NCBI GenBank assembly: GCA_017936665.1
Contig: JAGBFB010000039.1
Coordinates: 1-60,025, forward strand
Direction of reading: 5' to 3'
Source of the DNA: Spirochaetaceae bacterium
GTDB lineage: Bacteria; Spirochaetota; Spirochaetia; Treponematales; Treponemataceae
DNA length: 60,025 nt
The notes under the pieces were generated by a model, which worked only from the letters and a program-made list of their open reading frames with translations, had not been told where the DNA came from and did not search any database. The stretch's first letter is position 1. Every line of letters begins with the position of its first letter. The translations under genes were made by a program, and so were the position numbers. Positions 1 to 6,699 of the stretch are shown one piece after another.

Positions 1-1
1 C

Positions 2-679
2 ATAGAACATCAGTCAACCATCAACGAAAATATGCCTTTTCGCTTTCTTGAATACATCGCAAGAATCTACGAAAAAATCGTAAACCCAAAAGAAAAATTT
101 GAGCGTAAACTAGTTAAAATTCCTGTTCCAGAATTTTATGTTTTCTACAACGGAAAAGAAGATTTTCCATCGGAAAGCGAAATGAAATTATCCGATGCCT
201 TCATAAAACTTGATGAAAATAAAAACTTTCCCCTTGAAATATCTGTAAAAGTGATTAATATTAATGTAGATAAAGAAAATCCTGTTTTAAATCGTTGTGA
301 GGCACTAAAAGAATATTCAGAATTTATGGAGCAAGTGAAATTCAACATCGAAAACGAAATTCCAGAGGCACTTACAGTCGCAATTAAGCAATCTATAAAA
401 CAAGGCTTTCTTTCAGATTATCTTAGCCGAAAATCCACGGAGGTTGAAAATATGTTACTAACAGAATACGATTACGATACAGATATCGCTGTTCAAAGAC
501 AGGAAGCCTACGAAGATGGCGTAGAAAAAGGTATCTCACAAGGTATCTCACAAGGTGCTCAACAAAAAGCCATCGAAACTGCTAAAAATATGCTTTCTGC
601 TTCTTTGGGGACACTAGAACAAATTGCTCAAATAACAAATCTTCCTTTACAAACTATAAAAGAACTGGCTAATAAATAA
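2..679 (+). CDS. Rpn family / PD-(D/E)XK nuclease transposase-like protein, 5' end outside window
   Basis: The frame is open to the left edge: codons before the first ATG read IEHQSTINEN, which with the following MPFRFLEYIARIYE matches the conserved centre of the PF12784/Rpn recombination-promoting nuclease family. The N-terminal nuclease motifs therefore lie outside the window. The visible part has the usual family tail: an acidic linker, a short direct repeat GISQGISQG coded by two identical GGTATCTCACAA units, then a helical C-terminus ending in TNLPLQTIKELANK. Family members promote RecA-independent recombination or are degenerate transposase relatives and are often multicopy in treponemes. 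Family identity is fairly secure; activity cannot be judged without the N-terminus. Confidence 0.8.
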   Translation: MEHQSTINENMPFRFLEYIARIYEKIVNPKEKFERKLVKIPVPEFYVFYNGKEDFPSESEMKLSDAFIKLDENKNFPLEISVKVININVDKENPVLNRCEALKEYSEFMEQVKFNIENEIPEALTVAIKQSIKQGFLSDYLSRKSTEVENMLLTEYDYDTDIAVQRQEAYEDGVEKGISQGISQGAQQKAIETAKNMLSASLGTLEQIAQITNLPLQTIKELANK

Positions 680-780
680 TCACTTTGCAAAAAAACAAAG
701 TTCAAAAGCCCTTTGCAAAGTTGAAAAATTTTTCTTTTATATAATCTAGAGTTGTAATCTATAAATTAACAATGAAAAAT

Positions 781-830
781 AAAAAAATCCCTTAAAGCAC
801 AGTTTTTAATTCTTGCCCTAAGGGATTTAT
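781..830 (-). terminator. Rho-independent terminator of the InlB-repeat lipoprotein gene
   Basis: On the minus strand an AAATCCCTTA arm pairs with TAAGGGATTT and is followed by a run of seven T. It lies about 30 bp past the stop codon of the reverse-strand lipoprotein gene. Confidence 0.75.
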
Positions 831-861
831 TTAGATGTTTATTTTAGATATGGATTATATC

Positions 862-2736
862 TTAATTTAATTCAGGCACAGTTTCAGGGGTTGTTACCGC
901 TGTAGTATAAAAACCACCTGCACACCCATCTCCCCATTCCATACTTGAAGTTAAATCTATCACAACGAATCCATCAGGAGCTGCTATAGCAGGATTGTCT
1001 TGATTATTACCAGCTCTTTGATATTTAACAGACTCTCCTTGAACCAAACGTAACTGATATGTAGTGGAAGAATTCAAATCATGAATATTTGTTGCTTCGT
1101 ATTTAAACCAAGAATTTCCACAATCTTCCATTTCAAACTCATCCCAATTATAACCATTATCGGCAATGGCAATTTTTACAGGTGTAATAGCAGGATCCCA
1201 AGTTGGAATTTTTACATAAAATGTTACAGTACTAACATCAGGAAGAGCAACTGTAGTTGTACCAGTGAAATCTAAATCATCAGTTTGTAACAGTTTATAG
1301 TCCCATATATCAGGTCCATTTTCATCAGATGTTGGAGACAAACCATCTATGGAAGTTCCATTAGGTACTGTAATTACAACTGCAGTAGAAAATTCCTCAT
1401 CGGTACTAAATGAAACAACACCATCTTCATAACTAGCACCAAATAAGTAATCCTTTTGAACATCATCTTCAGTTGCAGCAGCAGGTAAATAAGCATAAAC
1501 CACAACATCGTTATCACCAACCCATGATGCTTTTACATTTGTTATTGTATATGTTGTTTTACTTGGTTCTTCTTCTGCAATAACACTAAATTTAGCTACG
1601 ATTGTAACATCAGCATCTACTGTGTGTTGTGAAACACATTCATCGTTAATATACCAACCGTCAAAAACATATCCTTCTGGTTCTTCAAGAGGACTAAGAT
1701 TAAGAACTATATCCTTATTTACACTTCCTGTTTCAGGTAAACCTGTAACTAAATTAGCGTCAATTCCTTCTACAGTATAAGTAACTAAGAATGTTTCTAC
1801 TGGATCTGGATCTGGTTTTAACACGGCTTCTCCGCCTTCGCTACTTGGGTTATCAACTTTTGTGTATGTAATAACCATATCTTCTGATGCGTATGGATTA
1901 AACATTTTGCAAATTTCTACTGGATATGTAACACTAAAACTATCATTAGCTAAGGCTGTTGTTTTAATTTCAATTGCAGAATAATCTTCTTCTTCACTTA
2001 TTTTTTCACCTGTAATTGTTGCAACATTATCAGCTACTGTATATGTTGCAGGAACTTCACTTTCAACAAATACTACACAATCTGTTTCAGTTGTAAATTC
2101 GATGTATCCCATATCACCTGCATAGTAATTTCCTTCGAAATTATTTGTAGTATCAGGTGTTGGTTCTGGCTCTGGTGTTGAGCTGCCTTCATCACCGCCT
2201 GCTGGTGGTGTTGTGCTGCCTTCTTCACCGCCTGCTGGTGGTGTTGTACTGCCTTCTTCACCGCCTGCTGGTGGTGTCGTGCTGCCTTCATCACCGCCTG
2301 CTGGTGGTGTTGTACTGCCTTCTTCACCGCCTGCTGGTGGTGTTGTACTACCTTCTTCACCGCCTGCTGGTAAACTAGGAGCTACATTTTCAACAAACTT
2401 AGCAGTAATTGTTATATTAGACTTTACAGTATAATCACTTGTAAAAGGTTCTTCTCCGATATACCAACCTTCAAAAGACCAACCTTCTGGTGCTGTTAAA
2501 GTAGGCAAATCAGCAGCTTTTAAAACTGTCCCATCTTCAACAGTTTTTGTTTCTGGAAGTCCAGTTACAGAATCACCCCCCCCCTCAACAGCATATGTAA
2601 CTGTATACATAACAGGAGATGGCTCTGGTTCAGGTTCTGGTTCTTGTTCTTTACAACCAACAAACAATGTAGAAGCTAAAAATAATACTGTAATTAAAAG
2701 TGTAAAAATTTTAGCTACATTCCAATTTTTTTTCAT
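862..2736 (-). CDS. Surface lipoprotein with InlB (Listeria-Bacteroides) repeats and an 11-residue tandem repeat
   Basis: 624 residues. The N-terminus is a lipoprotein signal peptide ending in the lipobox FVGC (Cys28), followed by a proline-glutamate spacer. An InlB/PF09479-type module spans about residues 43-115 (GWSFEGWYIGEEPF), then six tandem 11-residue units PPAGGEEGSTT (about 122-187), a middle region, and a second InlB module at about 313-385 (GYVFDGWYINDE). The C-terminal third is beta-rich (VTFYVKIPTWDP, GNSWFKYEATNI) and could be a carbohydrate-binding-like fold; I cannot name it. The Shine-Dalgarno AAGGAGG lies 7 nt before the ATG. A run of nine G in codons of E52-G55 makes the frame prone to slippage. 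An outer-surface adhesin or substrate-binding role is inference. Confidence 0.8.
   Translation of the reverse strand: MKKNWNVAKIFTLLITVLFLASTLFVGCKEQEPEPEPEPSPVMYTVTYAVEGGGDSVTGLPETKTVEDGTVLKAADLPTLTAPEGWSFEGWYIGEEPFTSDYTVKSNITITAKFVENVAPSLPAGGEEGSTTPPAGGEEGSTTPPAGGDEGSTTPPAGGEEGSTTPPAGGEEGSTTPPAGGDEGSSTPEPEPTPDTTNNFEGNYYAGDMGYIEFTTETDCVVFVESEVPATYTVADNVATITGEKISEEEDYSAIEIKTTALANDSFSVTYPVEICKMFNPYASEDMVITYTKVDNPSSEGGEAVLKPDPDPVETFLVTYTVEGIDANLVTGLPETGSVNKDIVLNLSPLEEPEGYVFDGWYINDECVSQHTVDADVTIVAKFSVIAEEEPSKTTYTITNVKASWVGDNDVVVYAYLPAAATEDDVQKDYLFGASYEDGVVSFSTDEEFSTAVVITVPNGTSIDGLSPTSDENGPDIWDYKLLQTDDLDFTGTTTVALPDVSTVTFYVKIPTWDPAITPVKIAIADNGYNWDEFEMEDCGNSWFKYEATNIHDLNSSTTYQLRLVQGESVKYQRAGNNQDNPAIAAPDGFVVIDLTSSMEWGDGCAGGFYTTAVTTPETVPELN
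2176..2373 (-). repeat. Six tandem 33-bp units coding PPAGG(E/D)EGSTT
   Basis: The units are nearly identical at DNA level; differences are mainly GAA/GAT at the sixth codon and small changes in the last unit. The array lies between the two InlB modules and probably forms an extended proline-rich linker whose length can vary by recombination or slippage. Confidence 0.9.
2576..2584 (-). repeat. Intragenic 9-G homopolymer tract
   Basis: Nine consecutive C on the plus strand (nine G in the coding sense) sit near codon 53 of the InlB-repeat lipoprotein. In this AT-rich window runs of this length occur only at three places, all tied to lipoprotein genes. A one-base change would truncate the protein shortly after the signal peptide. 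Confidence 0.85.
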
Positions 2737-2775
2737 ATAATTTCCTCCTTATTATTTACACTTTACAAAACATAC

Positions 2776-2804
2776 ATTATATTAAGAAGTTTTTTTAGTG
2801 TAAA
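2776..2804 (-). promoter_or_regulatory. Sigma-70-type promoter of the 624-residue lipoprotein gene
   Basis: TTTACA, 17-nt spacer, TATAAT on the minus strand, about 40 nt before the start codon. The spacer contains no G tract, unlike the promoter of the next lipoprotein gene. Confidence 0.6.
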
Positions 2805-3012
2805 TATTCTTCAGTACATTATAGCACTGATATTTTATAAAGCAAGAAAAAATTTTTTAAATGCAAAAATTGATACAAAAATCCCATAGAAATTGTTTAA
2901 AAGCAGATTCGTACAAGAAAACACTAGTTCACATCTTGCTATGATTTTTCACTGAATTTTGATTTTAACGCAATGTTTATTGCTTTGTATTATGGATAGC
3001 ACTTTTAAACGT
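2805..3012. other. Intergenic stretch with no recognised feature
   Basis: Between the promoter of the large lipoprotein gene and the terminator of the upstream one there is about 200 bp of AT-rich DNA. I see no open frame with a ribosome binding site, no strong dyad and no RNA motif. Confidence 0.5.
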
Positions 3013-3068
3013 AAAAAAAAAAGAAGTAAGAATATCATGATTGTTTTTCATAATAGTTCTTACTTCTT
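3013..3068 (-). terminator. Rho-independent terminator of the 208-residue lipoprotein gene
   Basis: A 12-bp perfect stem AAGAAGTAAGAA / TTCTTACTTCTT with a 24-nt loop is followed on the minus strand by a run of eight T. Confidence 0.8.
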
Positions 3069-3092
3069 ATACGAAACTATATTTTTTATTTT

Positions 3093-3719
3093 TTAATTTT
3101 GTTCCCACATTGCATAAAGAATAACATCCTTTGATAGCATATAGTCAACGTTTTGTGTTCCATTTTTTGTTTCTGACCAACCTACTAAAGTATAACCTTC
3201 TTTTTCTGCTGCTGGAGGAGCAAATTCTTCACCAACAAATTTAAAATAATCTGGAACCCATTTTTTTACTGCAGCAGTATTTCCATCAACATTACCACCA
3301 TTTAAATCAAATGTTACTTGATAATATTTTGAATAATCAGATGTAAGAGTGATTGATTCTGTTAAAACGTCATCATCATAATAATACTCACCATCTGCAT
3401 CAACGAACATTCCAGATTGACGATAAAAACTATCTCCTTCTTTGTAAGAATATTTTAGACCTTTTTCTCTATCAGGGAAAGCAGAATAACCTGGAAAATT
3501 GTTTTTTTCTAGAATTTCCCCTAAGGTTTGACCTGGTGTAAACTCACAAACAAATTCTTTAATTCCATCTTCATTTTCATCCTCTACATAAAACCATCCT
3601 TTTCCAGAATTCAATGTTAAAGTTTGTTTTAAACCACAAGAAGTAAAATTAAATAAACAACAAATAACAATAAAGCCCACTAAGACTTTACAACTAAGTT
3701 TTGAAAAATTAGTTTTCAT
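3093..3719 (-). CDS. Lipoprotein with one C-terminal InlB repeat, G-tract promoter
   Basis: 208 residues. The signal peptide ends at the lipobox FTSC (Cys28). An acidic, tyrosine-rich middle region (DADGEYYYDDDV) is followed by one InlB-type module (about 132-206) with the typical VTFDLNGGNVDGN start, GYTLVGWSE core and VILYAMW end. The Shine-Dalgarno GGAGG is 8 nt before the ATG. It shares its module family with the neighbouring 624-residue lipoprotein, so the two look like a small surface-protein locus. Its promoter contains a run of nine G between the -35 and -10 boxes, which suggests phase-variable transcription. Lipoprotein and module calls are secure; function is unknown. Confidence 0.82.
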   Translation of the reverse strand: MKTNFSKLSCKVLVGFIVICCLFNFTSCGLKQTLTLNSGKGWFYVEDENEDGIKEFVCEFTPGQTLGEILEKNNFPGYSAFPDREKGLKYSYKEGDSFYRQSGMFVDADGEYYYDDDVLTESITLTSDYSKYYQVTFDLNGGNVDGNTAAVKKWVPDYFKFVGEEFAPPAAEKEGYTLVGWSETKNGTQNVDYMLSKDVILYAMWEQN

Positions 3720-3755
3720 AAACTACCTCCAATAAAAAAATTATTTTGTTAATTT

Positions 3756-3784
3756 AGTCTATAAGAATTACCCCCCCCCGTCAA
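3756..3784 (-). promoter_or_regulatory. Promoter with G tract in the -35/-10 spacer (candidate phase-variable)
   Basis: On the minus strand ACTTGACG runs into a G tract (nine G in all, the first being the last base of TTGACG), then TAATTCTTA and TAGACT. With TAGACT as -10 the spacer is 17 nt; the overlapping TATAGA gives 15. Changing the G count would change the spacer directly. The same design occurs at 58015-58042. Confidence 0.65.
3771..3779 (-). repeat. 9-G homopolymer tract in promoter
   Basis: Nine C on the plus strand, about 52 bp before the start codon of the 208-residue lipoprotein gene and inside its presumed promoter spacer. Confidence 0.85.
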
Positions 3785-3864
3785 GTAGTAAATTAGTAAT
3801 TATAAATTTTACCAAACAGAAAACTATAAGTTTTGTAAAAATGAATCACCATAAAGAGTGCGTG

Positions 3865-3960
3865 AGGGACAGCCCCTTTGACCGCACAGCAACCTGCAAA
3901 AAGCAAGGTGCTAAAGGCTGAACGATGGGCTAATAATTACGCATTTTTTAACTCATCGTT
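3865..3960 (+). other. Structured noncoding leader of the cassette-like gene
   Basis: Two dyads follow each other. The first is an imperfect hairpin whose arms AGCAACCTGC and GCAAGGTGCT pair apart from unpaired A residues, enclosed by CAGCC / GGCTG. The second is AACGATGGG / CTCATCGTT (a 9-bp stem with one G-T pair and a 22-nt loop), followed some 14 nt later by a T-rich run. The second could be a terminator or attenuator. No gene with a credible start lies here. Confidence 0.45.
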
Positions 3961-4039
3961 GTCGATGGGTTTTTCTTTTTTAAAGTCATTATGGCTACGC
4001 ATCTTTGTGGAAAATATTTTTATTTTTTGGAGGCATTCT

Positions 4040-4384
4040 ATGCAAAACTACAAAGATGTATGTGGAAACGAAGAAAAAGTTTGGTTTGAAATTTCTGAAA
4101 CCGAAGGTCAAGAATTTTTACAATGGGCAAAAGATTTAGGTTGCTCATGGCTAAATGGAAATGAAATCATTCCAGAAAACGGCACAGATGGTCGTCATTT
4201 TTCAATACACAATGACGGGAAAATTGCCCATGTTGCAATGTTTATTTGGACGGACAAAAGAACTGAAAATATAATTCGATATTCATTTTCAGAATACATA
4301 AAAGGCAACAAAACACCGATACAAAACCAATGTAAATTAACAAAATTCATAATTGAAAATGAATGGACGGTTCGTTGCAAATAA
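4040..4384 (+). CDS. Small orphan protein, cassette-like gene
   Basis: 114 residues, no family recognised. I chose the ATG with GGAGG 7 nt upstream, although the frame stays open further back through structured noncoding DNA. The protein is soluble, tryptophan-rich and mildly acidic: FEISETEGQEFLQWAKDLGC near residues 16-35, then WLNGNEIIPENGTDGRHFS, then a beta-rich end with VAMFIWTD. There is no signal peptide. The compact unit of one small orphan gene immediately followed by a dyad repeat shared with another place in this window is the layout seen in integron gene cassettes, but no integrase is present here. Confidence 0.6.
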   Translation: MQNYKDVCGNEEKVWFEISETEGQEFLQWAKDLGCSWLNGNEIIPENGTDGRHFSIHNDGKIAHVAMFIWTDKRTENIIRYSFSEYIKGNKTPIQNQCKLTKFIIENEWTVRCK

Positions 4385-4393
4385 TAAAACAGC

Positions 4394-4449
4394 GAAGTCT
4401 TGCAAGCGCAGCGCAACACTAACGAGCTGGGCAATTTTGGGTGAGAGCC
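4394..4449 (+). repeat. Dispersed dyad element, copy B (attC-like)
   Basis: Aligns over its whole length with the element at 40142-40198: both read GAAG, two variable bases, TTGCAAG, then CGCA, CACTA, AG(C/T)T(G)GG, AATTTT and finally GAGAGCC. It begins 9 bp behind the stop codon of the small orphan gene. Local pairing (CAGC/GCTG and TTGC/GCAA) gives an imperfect hairpin, weaker than in copy A. A strict integron GTTRRRY/RYYYAAC pair is not convincingly present. Confidence 0.55.
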
Positions 4450-4514
4450 TTTTTTGTTAAATTTTTGTATATAAATATTATTTTATCAAAGATATTTCTG
4501 GTTTCAATATTATT

Positions 4515-4543
4515 TTGCAAAATTTTGCTGATTGTGATATAAT
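4515..4543 (+). promoter_or_regulatory. Promoter of the RRM gene
   Basis: TTGCAA, 17-nt spacer, perfect TATAAT, ending 33 bp before the ATG, which has its own AAGGA Shine-Dalgarno. Confidence 0.75.
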
Positions 4544-4576
4544 TCTGAAACTTGCATAAAATTTTAAGGAAAAAAT

Positions 4577-4855
4577 ATGAAACGAATATATATCGGAAAT
4601 ATGAATTTTAGCACCACAGAAGAAAGTATTAAAAATCTTTTTTCAAAATATGGGGATGTTGATTCTGTAGAAATTATAAAAGATAAATACACAGAACAAT
4701 CTAAAGGTTTTGGATTTGTTGAAATGAGTGATGATGACGCAGAAAAAGCAATTTCAGCATTAAATGGCAAAGACTTTGAAGGAAGAAGAATCAGAGTTAA
4801 TTTTGCTCAAGAAATGCCACCTCGTAATGATGCTAGAAAATTTTTGAAAAAATAA
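4577..4855 (+). CDS. RNA recognition motif (RRM) RNA-binding protein
   Basis: 92 residues forming a single RRM fold. RNP2 is IYIGNM (residues 4-9) and RNP1 is KGFGFVEM (about 43-50), both with the aromatic residues that stack on RNA bases. The short C-terminal tail is basic and lacks the glycine-rich extension of cyanobacterial Rbp proteins. Bacterial single-RRM proteins bind single-stranded RNA and are often linked to stress or post-transcriptional control. It is the first gene of a likely two-gene unit, with the peptidase gene starting 5 bp behind its stop. Assignment of the fold is secure; RNA targets are unknown. Confidence 0.93.
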   Translation: MKRIYIGNMNFSTTEESIKNLFSKYGDVDSVEIIKDKYTEQSKGFGFVEMSDDDAEKAISALNGKDFEGRRIRVNFAQEMPPRNDARKFLKK

Positions 4856-4860
4856 ATTCA

Positions 4861-5724
4861 ATGACAAATTACTACCAAAGTGATGAATTTAAAGAATTTT
4901 TAGAACCTCAAACTGACAGAACAGAATGGATTCAAAAAAAACTTTTAGATTCAGGCATTGATTCTTGCGTTTTAAAACTTGGTGAACAAAAGCATATTTA
5001 TGTAAAATTTCCACTTTCATCATATAATCCTTTATTTAAAATAAAAACAATTTTGGTGCATTACGATAGAATTGGAATTGGTGCAAATGATAATAGCGCT
5101 GCAGTTTACCAAGTGATAAAATGGGCGCAAAAATTAAACACCCAATTAGATTTTCATAATATCAGAATTATTTTTACAGATGGAGAGGAAATCGGATTTG
5201 ATTCTGAAAATAAAAATTTTCAAGGCGCATTAGGAATTGCTTCCATCTTTAAAAGATTAGGTTTAACTAATGATGATATTTATGCTATTGATAGTTGTGG
5301 CCGTGGAGATGTTTTGGTAGTTTCTTCAACAGGAAAAAATTCTGGCTCAAAAGATTTTACAAAAAAATTTAACAATCTTTACGAAAACACAATTGAATTA
5401 GCAAAAAAATCTTGCCCAGAAAAATGGGTTACAATTCCTGTTCCTTACAGTGACAATGCAAGTTTTGTTGCCATGGGAATTCCAGCTATCGCTATTACTT
5501 TGTTGCCCAAAACAGAAGCAACATCTTATATGAGAGAATTACAAAAAAATCATAATTTAAACAATGATGTGGTAAACCGAAGTGAAACTTCAAAAGACAT
5601 TTTACCATTAACATGGAAAATGATGCACACAGACCAAGACTGTATAGAAAACTTAACTATAGAATCTTGGTCTGTTATGGAAAACTTTTTAGATGCCCTT
5701 GCTAAAGATAAATCCTTAGCATAA
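4861..5724 (+). CDS. M28-type zinc aminopeptidase-like protein
   Basis: 287 residues, cytoplasmic. Motifs expected of the M28/MH clan di-zinc peptidases appear in order: VHYDR (first His-Asp, about 61-65), GANDNSAA (bridging Asp), TDGEEIGFD (catalytic Glu and zinc Glu), DSCGRGD (zinc Asp) and a late MMHTDQD (zinc His). No Shine-Dalgarno is visible, so translation is probably coupled to the RRM gene just upstream. The N-terminus starts directly with the catalytic domain and there is no signal peptide, which differs from exported M28 aminopeptidases. Substrate is unknown. Confidence 0.75.
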   Translation: MTNYYQSDEFKEFLEPQTDRTEWIQKKLLDSGIDSCVLKLGEQKHIYVKFPLSSYNPLFKIKTILVHYDRIGIGANDNSAAVYQVIKWAQKLNTQLDFHNIRIIFTDGEEIGFDSENKNFQGALGIASIFKRLGLTNDDIYAIDSCGRGDVLVVSSTGKNSGSKDFTKKFNNLYENTIELAKKSCPEKWVTIPVPYSDNASFVAMGIPAIAITLLPKTEATSYMRELQKNHNLNNDVVNRSETSKDILPLTWKMMHTDQDCIENLTIESWSVMENFLDALAKDKSLA

Positions 5725-5726
5725 GG

Positions 5727-6611
5727 TTAACTGTTTTTTGAAGACAAATAAGAAGTAAAAAATCCTACAACGCAGCACAATAAACCTACAAGCAATGCTC
5801 CTAGGGAAGCTGTAAAGGTATCTCCTGAAAGTTCAGTACATCTAGTAATTAGCAAGCCCAAGGGGAATACTGTAAATATTGAGCCAATAATTAATCCTAA
5901 AATAGCACCGTAGGTTTGGCAAGGTACTTTTTCCATTAAAGTTCTAACTAGATAAGCCCCAACCAATAAACCAAGCAAAATTCCAATTGCAGTTGGAATC
6001 ATTAAAGGAATATTAAAATCAGAAACAGAACCAATTACAGTTGCGTAAGTTCCAATAGCAAGCAATAAAAAAGAACCAGAAATTCCAGGAATTATCATTG
6101 CAATTGCACCTAAAGCACCAGAAACTAATAGCAAGAAAAATAAAGGTAATGAAAGTTCTGTATAAATTACAGTTGAAGTTGAAACGTCTTTGAAAACTGT
6201 CATTATTATCATTATACCTAAAAAAATAACACAACAAAGAATAGTTGTAAAAAATTGAACCTTTTTATTTTTTTCTGAAACTTCTTTCATTGAAGATTTT
6301 ATTTTTCTATATATTAAAGGAATACTTCCTGCAATAATTCCTACAAAAAACAAATTAGTTTGCATTGGATAATGTTCAAAAAGGAATGTAAGTATTTTAC
6401 TAAAACCAATTATCCCTGCTACCATTCCTAAGCCCAAGGGCAAAATGAATTTCCATTCTGATAAAATCTTTTTTATTTTGATTGTAATTACACCAATCAA
6501 TCTATCATATACATTAAACACAACAGCGATTGTTCCGCCAGAAACCCCAGGAATTACATTTGCAACACCAAGAATAATTCCAATAAAAAAAAGTTTTATC
6601 GCTCCTATCAT
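5727..6611 (-). CDS. DUF368 (PopT-type) polyprenyl-phosphate translocase family membrane protein
   Basis: 294 residues with about eight hydrophobic segments. The N-terminal signature GVANVIPGVSGGTIAVVFNVYDRL and a second inverted-repeat copy MIIPGISGSFLLLAIGTYATV are diagnostic of DUF368 (PF04018). Members of this family have been reported to recycle undecaprenyl phosphate across the cytoplasmic membrane, serving cell-wall and glycan synthesis. AAGGA lies 5-6 nt before the ATG. It converges on the peptidase gene with 2 bp between the stops. Family is secure; the substrate in a spirochaete is inferred. Confidence 0.88.
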   Translation of the reverse strand: MIGAIKLFFIGIILGVANVIPGVSGGTIAVVFNVYDRLIGVITIKIKKILSEWKFILPLGLGMVAGIIGFSKILTFLFEHYPMQTNLFFVGIIAGSIPLIYRKIKSSMKEVSEKNKKVQFFTTILCCVIFLGIMIIMTVFKDVSTSTVIYTELSLPLFFLLLVSGALGAIAMIIPGISGSFLLLAIGTYATVIGSVSDFNIPLMIPTAIGILLGLLVGAYLVRTLMEKVPCQTYGAILGLIIGSIFTVFPLGLLITRCTELSGDTFTASLGALLVGLLCCVVGFFTSYLSSKNS

Positions 6612-6636
6612 AAAAATCCTTCACTTTATTTAGAAA

Positions 6637-6677
6637 ATAAAAATTTAGCCGAAAGAAAAATCTCTCCTTCGGCTAAA
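6637..6677 (-). terminator. Rho-independent terminator of pgi
   Basis: A 10-bp perfect stem TTTAGCCGAA / TTCGGCTAAA with a 14-nt loop, then TTTTTATTTT on the minus strand, just past the pgi stop codon. Confidence 0.85.
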
Positions 6678-6699
6678 ACAAAGTATATTAAATTTTCAA

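Noticed and set aside
680-760. Terminator behind the Rpn-like gene
   Set aside because: Short ACTTTG/CAAAGT pairs occur, but no stable stem is followed by a clear T run.
2176-2373. Tandem 33-bp array as a CRISPR
   Set aside because: There are no unique spacers; the units abut and code in frame inside a lipoprotein.
2157-2434. Open frames on the opposite strand and shifted frames over the PPAGG repeat
   Set aside because: They exist only because a 33-bp repeat keeps every frame open; no ribosome site, and composition is low-complexity.
3878-4039. 54-residue N-terminal extension of the cassette-like protein
   Set aside because: It runs through strong noncoding dyads, and the later ATG has an ideal Shine-Dalgarno.
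4394-4449. Definite integron attC site
   Set aside because: The GTTRRRY and RYYYAAC cores are not both present at the right places and no integrase is in the window, so I keep only an attC-like label.
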